64,000 nucleotides of DNA from Trichoplax adhaerens. Lineage: Eukaryota > Placozoa > Uniplacotomia > Trichoplacea > Trichoplacidae. Positions 50,976 through 61,072 of this stretch are shown piece after piece. The position numbers and the translations under genes are program-made. Below the pieces are notes generated by a model. That model saw nothing but the letters and a program-made list of their open reading frames with translations. It ran no database searches and was not told the origin of the DNA. Location of the stretch: assembly GCF_000150275.1 (NCBI RefSeq), contig NW_002060965.1:376923-440922 (forward strand). The letters are read 5' to 3'. Position 1 is the first letter of the stretch, and each line of letters starts with the position of its first letter.

Positions 50976-51099
50976 ATGTGCCTTTTGTATGGACCGATGA
51001 TTGCGTTCATTGCGTTGTTTGGCCTTTGTATGCGACAGCATCGCCGATTGGACACCGAAAATGATTGGGACGCAGTAAATAGTCAACAACGTATTAAAG
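50976..51099 (+). CDS. Candidate first exon with a membrane helix; possible 5' exon of the FAM53 gene
   Basis: ATG at 50976 opens 41 codons to a donor AAAG|gtcagt (51100). The translation has a hydrophobic helix (MIAFIALFGLCM) followed by a charged segment RQHRRLDTENDWDAVNSQQR. The DNA is clearly less AT-rich than its flanks, as expected for coding. It ends in phase 1, and the FAM53 exon at 52520 needs exactly phase 1. But the sequence does not resemble the usual FAM53 N-terminus and no FAM53 protein I know has a membrane helix, so it may belong to another small gene. Confidence 0.33.
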
Positions 51100-52519
51100 G
51101 TCAGTAATATTTGAATAAAAGTTAAAGTTATAATGCAGCGATGTCTTCATTTTTCATCTTGAAGTAGCTCTTGTCATCCAAATGAATAAATAAGCCGTTC
51201 CTTATTTAATTTTGTTCTTTAGTACGATCTCTCCATTCATGTTGTATTCGTCACTTTTTATGTTTGCTCTATTTTTATTTTATTTTATTTAAATACAGTT
51301 ATACATATACGTAACATAAGAATTGTTAAGGTACTAAACGTAGACTGTACAGTACTGTCCGCATGTAACGACGCCGTAGTGGTACCAATGATATCGTACA
51401 GTAATAACAGTCAGTCAGTGCCGATGTGATACGCGGATATCATCGATAGAGACATTACCCTGTTGAATATTTATTCTTAACCCAAATGATGTAAAACTGT
51501 AGAGTATTTATCCTTCAGTCAATATTGCGAGACTAATAATTTCAAAACGTACCAAAATAAGAACAGAATCAAGAAATGGGCAAATAGAAATTGTTTTTGT
51601 TGCTCAATGACTATCGACATCAGCACATTCATGGTGTAAAGATTTATGAACTATACGTATAGTAAATCATAATTTGTATAAATCTTATTATGTAGCATAC
51701 GGTATATTGTCTGCTAAATGGACTAAAAAGGGATTGACGATAAAAGTAGGATTATCTGATTGTACAGTATTGCTAAACGTAGCTAAGAAAATTGTTTATC
51801 TATCGCGTGCACATAAATCATTGACTAACATTCTAAGTACGGCCAAGCTATTGTTCTGCTAGTAGTTGAAACTTATAAACACGCAGTCAGTTTGCACTAA
51901 GTTGAGTAATATATTGGACAGTATTCCGTTAAAATCCGCCAACGAATGACCAATATTGTAGTACGTAATATAAACTGCATCAACATACCAGCCGTAGGTT
52001 TATGAAAATAAAAATGGTCTACATATTATTATCCATCATACCTACTTTTACAATACAAGAACTATTACTATTTATTGATGATCGCACTTGTACTTTATAA
52101 TTGTAGCTATCAATAATATGTTCTAGTCCAAAATCCGTTCGTAAATCATTGCTGTATTTGTTACCGCGGCCAATACATTATAAATAATTGTACTATGTAG
52201 AAATTTTATATACTTATTTACTGTATATGTACCATGTGTATGTACTGTATACATTCGTATGTATGTACTATATATTCAATTAAGGAAGATAAACTTCTTA
52301 TTGCTTACCTTCTCTCAGTGTATAAAATGCAAATTTATATTTGATAACGACCCTTAAACATTGTGTTTTTTTATTAAATGAATACAATTTTATAACTGCA
52401 CAAATTCCTACTTCTTTTGTTTAATTTATGAGATTAAGCATGAAATATATTAAAATGATACAAATTATTCAGAATGCATTTTTACTTGTTCTAAAATATA
52501 TTTTTATGCTACTTTATAG

Positions 52520-53862
52520 TGAACGGTAATGAAGATCAGGTTTCGCCTAATCCTCTCAATGCACTAGGGTCCAATTTTAGCAGTCCTACCATGCTTGATA
52601 TAGGAAAAACGATAAGTATCTTACAGTCATTTGATCAGCCAGCTAGTAAACGATTTTGTGGGCCTCAATTATTACAGCAATCAATTAATAATAATTACGG
52701 TAGCAGTCATGGTAGGCATCGCAATGTTACCGAAAGTATCATATTACGACCTTACGCGTCATCGGTTTGGAAGTCACCGCGCTCAGCTAATGGATCTTCT
52801 TACAAAAGACGCTCAGCTAGAGCCAGTTCTTTGACTTGTAGCGAATACGATTATAACCAGGCAAATCGGTTAAGCCCGCCGCAATCACCAATCATAAGGC
52901 CAGCTTCAGAATCCCATGCTATGTTTTCCAGTACGGAGTGGAACCATTGCTCTACTAGCTCAAGTAATTCACAAGAAAATGCCAATTCCGCAGATAAAGC
53001 GAATGACAATCCCTGTAGCCGTAATACCTACTTAAAGAGATTTACCGTTACTCGTTGCAAATCTCAACCGTGTTTTCCAACAGATGACAACAACGATAGT
53101 AAGAGACACCAATTAAAAAGGCAAAGAAGTGACGAAGGTCTACTAGTACGCCCGGCATTAGACTTTATGAAAATGAAAGAGGTAACCGCGTCAGATTTTC
53201 GTTATTTTAGGAAGGTTGATGTCTTGGTCTAGTTGTTACAAGAAATTATCGTTTAATTTAAAATTGAAATACTGAAAATTATATTTGTATCAATCTATAA
53301 CTTATACATTACATATGTAGCGATTAACTACTAGTGCAGTTTGTTAGTTTTCGTTTGTGTGATACTTAATTATTACTTTTATCGGTAATTCCGTAGACGG
53401 CATTCTATAACATTGAAGATCGCATAAAAAATTTAAATTTTTCTGGAAATCAGGTAAACGCATCAATTAATTACTTTGTAGTCGGACATACGTTTAAGTT
53501 ATTGCGGCATGATATTAAGAATGTAACAAAGCCAATAGGGAACAATTCTCAAGTACGATGTATGTTGTGTACGATAGAGCCAGTCCCGATCAAGGACAGA
53601 CGAGAATAATTTATTATTTAAGGATGGAAACAAGATGGGCGCAAAGGATGAAGGTAGTTGCCAATACAATACCGCTGAGAAAATTGGGCGAATGGCAGTG
53701 GACTATAAGATAAGCTGCTCAAATGCCCCTCGTGAAAGTGTGTCCTCTTGTCATGAATTCAATGATGGAAATGATGTTACCAATTTTTATTCTGATGGGA
53801 TAGATTCGGAAATTGACATAAAGGCTATAGAAAACGACTGCCTTGAGACTAGTGACTATTGA
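52520..53862 (+). CDS. FAM53: FAM53 family protein, two 3' exons (5' end uncertain)
   Basis: Exons 52520-53181 and 53578-53862, joined in phase 0 (GAG|gtaacc; gatag|AGC). The larger exon begins after an acceptor (actttatag) in phase 1, so at least one 5' exon is missing. Family marks in order: PASKRFC, RPYASSVWKSP, a Ser/Arg-rich region (SYKRRSARASS), RCKSQPCF, KRQRSDEG and RPALDFMKM, which follow the vertebrate FAM53 pattern of SKRHC, VW.P, RC.SQPC, KRRR and RP.LDF.KM. The last exon is serine-rich and acidic and ends near EIDIKAIENDC, like the IEN-type acidic C-terminus of FAM53B and C. Vertebrate FAM53B (simplet) binds SKIP and helps beta-catenin enter the nucleus; that role is family knowledge. 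Without splicing the first exon would read on to a stop at 53232, an alternative end. Confidence 0.85.
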
Positions 53863-56800
53863 TATTGTCTTAGTAAATGATAATTTCTGTTTTACTGTCT
53901 GTTTATTATAAATCGATTTCAATGTTACCTATGATAAAAGCACCATACGTGAAACTTGGTTATGAAAATACTGTCGTAGGTTTTTAGTAAATGCATTTCA
54001 AGTATACAGTATCTTGGAAAGTATAGTTCTTAACTAAATAATCCAAAAATTGACATCAATATTATTATTATTATTAATATTATTATCGATAGTATCTGCA
54101 CCATTTATATTTGACACTAAATTGAATAACGACCGCTGATGCGGTAACTACAGCATAAAATGATAGCTTTTTAGACAATGTTATATATGTCAGTTTTTAC
54201 TTTAATTTTGCAATTTTATCATATTCGTTACATTATATTAATTAGTTCTTTACATACTGTAAATCGCGTTACTGGCAAATTTTTGCACTCTACAAATGTA
54301 AGATTGATAACTGCAACTACTTGTACATTAACTTTGACATTTGTAGCATTTTTTTTTCTTAATACATTGTTCATGGAACTTGCAAATTATACTTACGTAA
54401 TTTATAGGCCTGAGAATTAAAAGGCATCGGCACTTAGAATTCACTCTGGTGCCCGTAATAACCTTATAGAAAATTTAAGACTAAAACAAACACTTTTATC
54501 CGTAATAATCGTTTTTAATGTTATTAAGCGCGTTATTAATAAGATGAAAAGTTATTAAAGTACTCAAATATGAACAAAAAATTTGGTCATTTCGTTTGTT
54601 AGCTTCTGCTGAAGTCAGACTGGTTTTATCAGATTTAAGCCAAAATTGCGGTATAGTTTCTGAGGCTAATATTGGATGACATACAATCTTTTGTTGCTTT
54701 GAATGACTGGAATCAATTCATGTAATTCAAATTATATTACTGAAGCATTACGCGTGCGACGTAGGGGAATTTTTAAATTAATTAGACCATGGACTACTAG
54801 GTAATTCTAATAGTCCATAGTTATATACAATCCGTACTTACGATATCGATATTGTTATTGCGTAATGCGGGTAGGTACGTACAGTAAATAACGCTCAACT
54901 ATGTAGCTTGTGGGGTTACATATTAAATACAATTATATTTGCTAATTTTTGATTGTTTATACTTTGAATTTAAATAACATCCCTCAAGCTGAAGATTTAT
55001 CTTTAACATTTTACCCATCCCCAAAATGCATGATTTAATTTAAAGATAGCTTTAATGTTATGCGATATGGTACAGAAATTATCTCAACGGTAGGTTATGG
55101 GCTTTTACAGTGACATTAGCTATTACTGTTTTTGAAGGGATTTCTGTACTAGTCTACACAAAATTATAAGGGCTATTTATTAACGACACGGCTGGAATAA
55201 TAATATCGACATTGTAATTAATTAATTCAAGAAGATTATCGATCTATATCAGCATATAATTGATCCAAATTGTATGCTCCTATTACTGTTAGACGTTGAC
55301 TGATCGCTTAGCTGTTGTTCAAAGTTGAAATCATGAGGAACAGTAGAACATTACTAACCCAAGAATCTGTAAACGATTCTTGGAAAGCATTCTCTATTAC
55401 ATTTGCACTCGCCCTATGATATCTTAATACAGCAAGGCTAATGCTTCACTTCTTAAATTTGATATAAATAACGCACCTGTTTAAACAATGATAGCAGTAC
55501 GGTATTAACTTTTCCTTTAGCACCCGTACAGCGTTTCCCCCCTTAAAAAAAATCCATTGTAATTAATTAATTCCAGAAGATTATCGATCTATATCGGCTT
55601 ATCATTGATCCAAATTGTATGCTCCTATTACTGTTGGACGTTGACTGATCGCTTAACTGTTGTTCAAAGTTGGAATTATAAGGAACAGTAGAACATTACC
55701 TACCAAAGAATCTGTGAACGATTCTTGGAAAGCATTCTCTATTACATTTGCACTCGCCCTATGATATCTTAATACAGCAAGACTAATGCTTCATTTCTCA
55801 AATTTGGTATAAATAACGCAACTGTTTAAACGATAATAGTAGTACGGTATTAACTTTTCCTTTAGTACCCGTACAGCGTTTCCCCCCTTTAAAAAAAATC
55901 CATCTATCTATCAACAATAATTCTAATAGGTGATTCCATTTCTTAAAACGAGCAACGCCCCACATACGCGGTACTCGTCAATACTGTCAATAAAAGGAGA
56001 AATTAAAAGCATACGCGAACAGTGTGCTTACGCGTATAATTATCATTTGCACTATAGTGAGAAGCACAGCGTATTGGAAAGCTAATTATTGCTAGAACAT
56101 CATCATTTTCATCGATGGCGTCTCTTATAATGGAAAAACGTATGTATATAAACTACTGGTAGATTGGCCATAAGCATTTGGAGAGTGTTCATTTTTTCCA
56201 TTTTTTTCTATGTACTGTACATTACACCGTTACGTTGTTGTACGTACGACTCAGAACGTACGCGTACACAGCCAGCACAATGTTTTGTAACTTTTTGTGA
56301 TTCAAGTGCCGTATAAGTAAGTAGTAATCTAGTAGATGTTGTCACTTTTTCCTAGATGGGCAAAATTGATAATTTTAAGGCGTTTAGCTCTTCTGTCAGT
56401 CATTTGCTAACTATGTCCAGTTCAACGACTGTACTATAGGTCAATTTTTATAAGTGAAGAAAAGTATGCAAAAGATCGGTAGACTTCTAGTTAAGCAAAC
56501 TTGAATCGTGCCTGTCTGTTTTTCATAAAGTTGTAATAATAAGGGATACGAGTATGAGTTTAACTAGTAATGTGTTGTTAAGTTGCGGTTATTCCAACAA
56601 ATTTACCAGATGTTTTTACTACTACGTCAGCATCAATTCTACGTGAGCTATCCAAACAGTATCGTCGTGTAGTGTACCGCAGAATTTTTTTGTGCTAAGT
56701 CGCTCATTCCATACCGTCCAAAAATATCAGCGACTACTAAAAGAAATTTAGTATTCCCTGAAGAACATGATGCCAGCTCTTCAGTTTGTTGTCGCGCTGT

Positions 56801-57229
56801 ACATAAACACATTTTATTCGACTACGGACGTTCGGATAGACTATAGTAGGCATCAAATGATGTTGTACGATATTCTCTTTAACATTTCATTTCGACGGAC
56901 CGCTACCATCGTATCGGATCAGTTGGAAGGAGCGTTTTCTACACCAGTTGTGTAGTACTTGCCCTTGATTGATTGAATTGCTAGGCCAGTTTCCATACGT
57001 CCGATGTCCTGGCACTGAGTTGTGACTTCATTATTGACATGTATAAAGTATTGTTTACTTATTGAATTATTATTGGACATTTAAATTGTCGCGGCAAATT
57101 TAAATTTAAATGGCCGACCGAAATTTTGGAGAAAAATATTTTCGCGTGGTTGTAGGACTGCTTGCAGCGCTTGACAATAGGCGATCGATGGGTGGGTGTG
57201 GTTGAGCTTTTGTGGGCAGTATTACTGAG
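53863..57229. other. Intergenic, AT-rich, with a 345-bp tandem duplication
   Basis: No supported gene. An AATAAA-like polyadenylation word for FAM53 was not clearly identified. Open frames at 54178-54420 and 56767-56955 lack family signal. The duplication at 55211 is given separately. Around 56200-56300 there are several ACGTACG-type words. Confidence 0.45.
55211..55903. repeat. Tandem direct duplication, 345-bp period, high similarity
   Basis: Copy 1 is 55211-55555 and copy 2 is 55556-55903. Both begin attgtaattaattaattc and end gcgtttcccccctt, poly-A, tccat. Differences are scattered single substitutions and one or two small indels, so this is the youngest of the large duplications seen here. 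Confidence 0.93.
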
Positions 57230-57345
57230 CCGGTACAGTACAGTGTACTGTACAGTACAATGGTACAATCGTACAGTACAGTGATAGAGGATACAGTACT
57301 TTGCTGTCGAAGTGTAGACTATACTGTACGATACAGTACGGTTTA
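57230..57345. repeat. TACTG/CAGTA palindrome field
   Basis: Runs such as tacagtacagtgtactgtac near 57235-57260 and more at 57270-57340. Noncoding. It begins the large field that continues to about 59020. Confidence 0.85.
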
Positions 57346-57937
57346 GTACTGCAGTTACTACTCGTTGCTACAGTGCACTTGCAGGCCTTTGTTGCACTCA
57401 TGACAGACTGAGACTGCTCTGATTGCTGACGTCCTTGCGGATTCGGATTTCACGGATATTCGCCATTCGGATAATAGGCAGTAGCCGCACTTGTAGCGTG
57501 GTAAAATCAATACAGTAAATGAATCAATCAATCAACGACCAGACTGGCGATGTAAGACAATCCATTGCAGACTGTGCAATGCTATGATCTATCCTAATGA
57601 CAACCATTCTCTTACTACCAGTGATATAGGGGAAGCCAACATTGACTTGAAATCCCAGTACGAGTATCGGTTGAGCATCCATTTTGCATATGGCATGGTG
57701 TATTGGGCAACAATAGTATACCGTACCTGGAACTAGTGGCTAACGCAGTCAAGCTTGATAGAACTACCACTACAGTTATACGCAACTACAGTACTCAACT
57801 AGATCAGGTAATCGATGACTGGACAGACGGAAACAGTTCTTCCTCTATAGTCTACTGTACATTTAGTTCAGTGAGTTGGATGCAATCTGTTGGGGGCTAC
57901 AGTACTGTACAACTATACTGTACTGTACACTGTAATA

Positions 57938-57973
57938 AATTCACTACTCTACTGTAGAGTAGAGTAGTGAATT
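57938..57973. repeat. Perfect hairpin, 16-bp arms, 4-base loop
   Basis: Left arm aattcactactctact (57938-57953), loop gtag, right arm agtagagtagtgaatt (57958-57973). The arms are perfectly complementary. This is not made of the pentamer, but it is flanked on both sides by pentamer runs. Confidence 0.93.
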
Positions 57974-58361
57974 GCAGTACTGTACTGTACAGTACAGCAA
58001 CTGCATGCTAGAGTACTGTAGCATGTTCCATTCGGGTTTAGTAGTGTGCAGTACAGTATCATTTCAGTCATCGTGTACAGTGTACAGTGTACAGTACAGT
58101 ACTGTATACTGTAGTACTCTACTCAACTGTCATGCAACATCGTCCGTATATTGTACAGTGTACAGTACAGTACTGTTCGATGCAATCTGGTTTGTTACAG
58201 TACTTTTCACTGTAATAACCCAGTAATATAGTACTGTACAGTACAGTACAGTAGCGTGCAGTATTACAGTATTTCAGTCATAGTGTACTGTACAGTATAC
58301 AGTACAGTACTCTACTAAACAGCCATGTAACATGGTGCTGTACAGTGTACAGTGTACAGTA

Positions 58362-58484
58362 GTCTCCGGCATCTTGTAATTCTATTTTACTACCTACTGT
58401 ACTGTACAGTACAGTACTGTACAGTATTAAAGCAGTTTCAGCAATGCTGTAGGTAGTAAAATAGAATTACAAGATGCCGGAGAC
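58362..58484. mobile_element. MITE-like insertion: 36-bp terminal inverted repeats flanked by TA
   Basis: Left arm 58362-58397 begins GTCTCCGGCATCTTGTAA; right arm 58449-58484 is its exact reverse complement and ends in GCCGGAGAC. Length is 123 bp with a 51-base centre containing pentamer runs and no coding capacity. The dinucleotide TA flanks both ends, as expected for a Tc1/mariner-type target duplication, though a flanking TA is also palindromic and so weak evidence alone. The parallel copy of the local ~300-bp repeat near 58136-58190 lacks the hairpin, giving an approximate empty site. Confidence 0.55.
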
Positions 58485-59115
58485 TAGTGTACAGTACAGT
58501 ACAGTACTGCTGGATGCAATCTGTTTGGGATTACAGTACTGTGCACTGTAATAAAACAGTCATACTGTACTGTACTGTACTTCACTCTACCAAACTGTCA
58601 TGTAACATGGTGCAGAACTGAACTGACCTGCAGTTGCGTACTGTACCATGTTCCATTACAGTTTAGTAGAGTACTGTACACTGTACAGTAATGTTATTAG
58701 TTCAGTAATGCAGTACAGTACTGTACACTACTGTACAGTGTACAGTACCAACCGTCATACAGTGTACTGCACTGTGGACTGTCATAAAAGAGTCATACTG
58801 TACAGTACAGCTTGCTACAGTACTGAACTGAACGAAGACTGTACAGTACAGTACTGTAAACGACCACAGTGGAATGTACTGTATGGTTCAGTACTCAACT
58901 GCGGCGGTCAGCAATACTGCAGTTTTGCATCATGCTACAGTTGCGCAGTCGAGCCAACCTCGATGAGAATAGTGTGCTTGGTACTGCAGCGCTGGATTGA
59001 TACTGTACTCTACTGACATGGAGACGCTGTCCTATACTCAACTTATACCTGCTGTTTTTGCGCATGCGGTCGACATCAGACTCATCACTTGCCGATCGTG
59101 GTGGCCATATTGGTA

Positions 59116-59623
59116 ATGGAAGTCGCTCCAGTAATTCGAGTAAGTGAAAATGATTTCCTAGACCGATGTGATCTTTCCACTTTAATATCAAACACATCAT
59201 TTTCAATCTTTACATTTCTATTTTTACTGTAGTTTTCCCGTTATGCGGCATTGCTCGTTGGCATAGCTTATGGTGTGAACAGAAACGGTAAATTTTTTTC
59301 TATTGTATCCAAGGCTACTACAGTCGCTTTTTTTTGAGTCAATCCAGCAGTCATCAATGGCTATCAAATCCATCCATTGAGCATCAGTGAAATGGATGGA
59401 TAGATGTGTAGTGATAAAAGTCCATTATTCAAGTGTGTAGAAATGATAGAGTCGACAGGAATGAATTGGATATCATGTTAACTAGTGTTATTAATGTCCA
59501 TCATCAATATGCTACTTAGCCAAATTAACACGATACGAAGAAGAGCAGAAAAAGGCTGCTGAAATCTTTAAAAAAGCCAAGGAGAAGAAAGCCAATGAAA
59601 AGGAGACAACATCCATTTCCTAG
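59116..59623 (+). CDS. ATP5ME: ATP synthase membrane subunit e, mitochondrial (60 aa, three exons)
   Basis: Exons 59116-59139, 59233-59287 and 59520-59623; junction phases 0 and 1 match, with donors gtaagt and gtaaat and acceptors ctgtag and acttag. Protein of 60 residues (human 69): MEVAPVIR, then the membrane segment FSRYAALLVGIAYGVNRN, then LTRYEEEQKKAAEIFKKAKE and a short serine-ended tail. Human subunit e has PLIKLGRYSALFLGVAYGA at the same place, followed by a charged alanine- and glutamate-rich helix. The glycine in the membrane helix (VGIAYG) is the dimerisation-type G...G pattern of this subunit. It sits in the inner membrane part of ATP synthase and supports dimer formation and cristae shape (family knowledge). 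Each exon is tiny, so the gene is invisible to simple ORF calling. The start is the only ATG giving the family N-terminus. Confidence 0.9.
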
Positions 59624-60097
59624 TGACTATTGTAAGTGAGTGGATAGCCATTGCAATGGATGCATACTTTTCACTTGTCACCTTCTTTCAAGATGTTTCA
59701 ACTATACTCTACTTTGCTTGTCTTATATTGCAATGGATTGTAGCCAATTTACAAGCTGCAAATCATCGACCTGATCATGAAATCCCATTTATCTGACCCT
59801 CTCATCATGACTGGATGGATAAAATAGTGGCTTCAAGGATGGTCTTTTGGAAAAGGCTATTAACTTGTATTCATAAATGTTACCATCAGATATCTTTTGA
59901 TAATATCTGTTCAAACCTTGCTATCCTTTACAAATGGTTCTTATTGCAATGATAACATTTGATGTAGTGACTATCACTGTTATTTCTTAGCGCTATTAAA
60001 AATTCAATCTAATCTTGCATTCGTTGTTTTCATTTTCTTTTACCCAACACTCTTTTACTAGCCCAATAGTTTACTAAACATACTTATCCTTTCAAAC

Positions 60098-60232
60098 ATG
60101 CCTATTACTATTAATACAACTACAATGCAAGTAGGTGATAATCATACGCGCAAAACGACACAGCAGTCAGCTAATACGCGTAAAGGCATGGATAGCATCA
60201 AGCTCGGACGAGAACACTACGATAAAGGATGA
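60098..60232 (+). CDS. Candidate small ORF, 44 residues, unidentified
   Basis: ATG in a fair context (ttcaaacATGc) opens 44 residues: MPITINTTTMQVGDNHTRKT and a polar, basic remainder ending GREHYDKG at a TGA. Composition is polar and protein-like. It could be a small basic protein, or a first exon ending at CAA|gtaggt after 11 codons. No family recognised. Confidence 0.22.
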   Translation: MPITINTTTMQVGDNHTRKTTQQSANTRKGMDSIKLGREHYDKG

Positions 60233-60840
60233 CCATAACTCCGTTTTAGTCAATGTGGGATATAACCGTCTTGCTAACCATCTGGCAATACTCTTATCCA
60301 ACCTGTAGACTATTCATTAGTTCAGGTAAAATACTTTCCAAATCAGTTGATTCTTTTATTTCCTTACATATGGTGAGTTATTATTAATCGTCTTTGACTA
60401 TAGAATGACTACAAGTAATAATTCTTACTTTGCCTTAATATCAAAGTAGAGTCTAGGGCCTAGGGTTCAAAGACTGCTAGGCAGATAAAGACGCCTTTCT
60501 GAGCTCAATGTCAATATCAAAGTAGTTCCACATACTCGCATTATAAATGAAAATATACAGTACAATTGCATGCTTTCAGGTTTAACAGTTAACAATGACT
60601 ACGGTCAATCCGATATAGTTTAATAGCGTACAGAATTTGATGCGTGTGCTGTCAATAAGCTCAAACCTCAACGAAATCCATTTTCAACAACTGAATCTAA
60701 TATTAGCAATTTTACAGTAGTTTAACCGAAAAATTTTTAGAATGGAAGATTTGCAATTCACAATATTGTACTACTGTATGCCCCGAACTTTTATGGTAGG
60801 ATACGATCATATCAAATATCCATCCTAACTATGCATTAAA

Positions 60841-61072
60841 ACGTAGTCTATAATTTATCTATCCTAAATTTGATAGCACACCTGTACAGTAGCTAAGATG
60901 TAACGGTAAAAACCATTTTATTAGTCCAAGCATAATTGATCAATCATACAACATAAAAACGTAGTCTATAATTTATCTATCCTAAATTCGATAGCACACC
61001 TGTACAGTAGCTAAGATGTAACGGCAAAAACCATTTTATTAGTCCAAGCATAATTGATCAATCATACAACAT
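60841..61072. repeat. Tandem direct duplication, 118-bp period, near identical
   Basis: Copies 60841-60958 and 60959-61072, both starting acgtagtctataatttatc and ending aatcatacaacat. Only a few substitutions differ, so the event is recent. Confidence 0.95.

Larger units (their letters stand above)
57870..59020. repeat. Large TACTG/CAGTA palindrome field built on a ~300-bp repeated unit
   Basis: Beyond the pentamer runs, longer words recur: ggatgcaatctg at about 57879, 58179 and 58510; cactgtaataa at about 57928, 58209 and 58545; and ctctac.aaac.g.catgtaacat near 58116, 58311 and 58584. This gives a unit of about 300-330 bp, diverged, with pentamer runs filling the spaces and flipping strand many times. 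Open frames on both strands here are artefacts of the stop-free pentamer. Confidence 0.82.

Noticed and set aside
51674-51862. 62-codon ORF between the candidate 50976 exon and FAM53
   Set aside because: No ATG at the start, no splice sites that fit the FAM53 phase, and no family resemblance.
54178-56955. ORFs at 54178-54420 and 56767-56955
   Set aside because: Hydrophobic or low-information frames with no splice context, partner or family signal.
57703-59206. Series of ORFs of 84-122 codons on the plus strand and one on the minus strand
   Set aside because: Composition (YCTVQYSTV repeats) shows they are pentamer artefacts; the end of the last one overlaps the real ATP5ME first exon in another frame.
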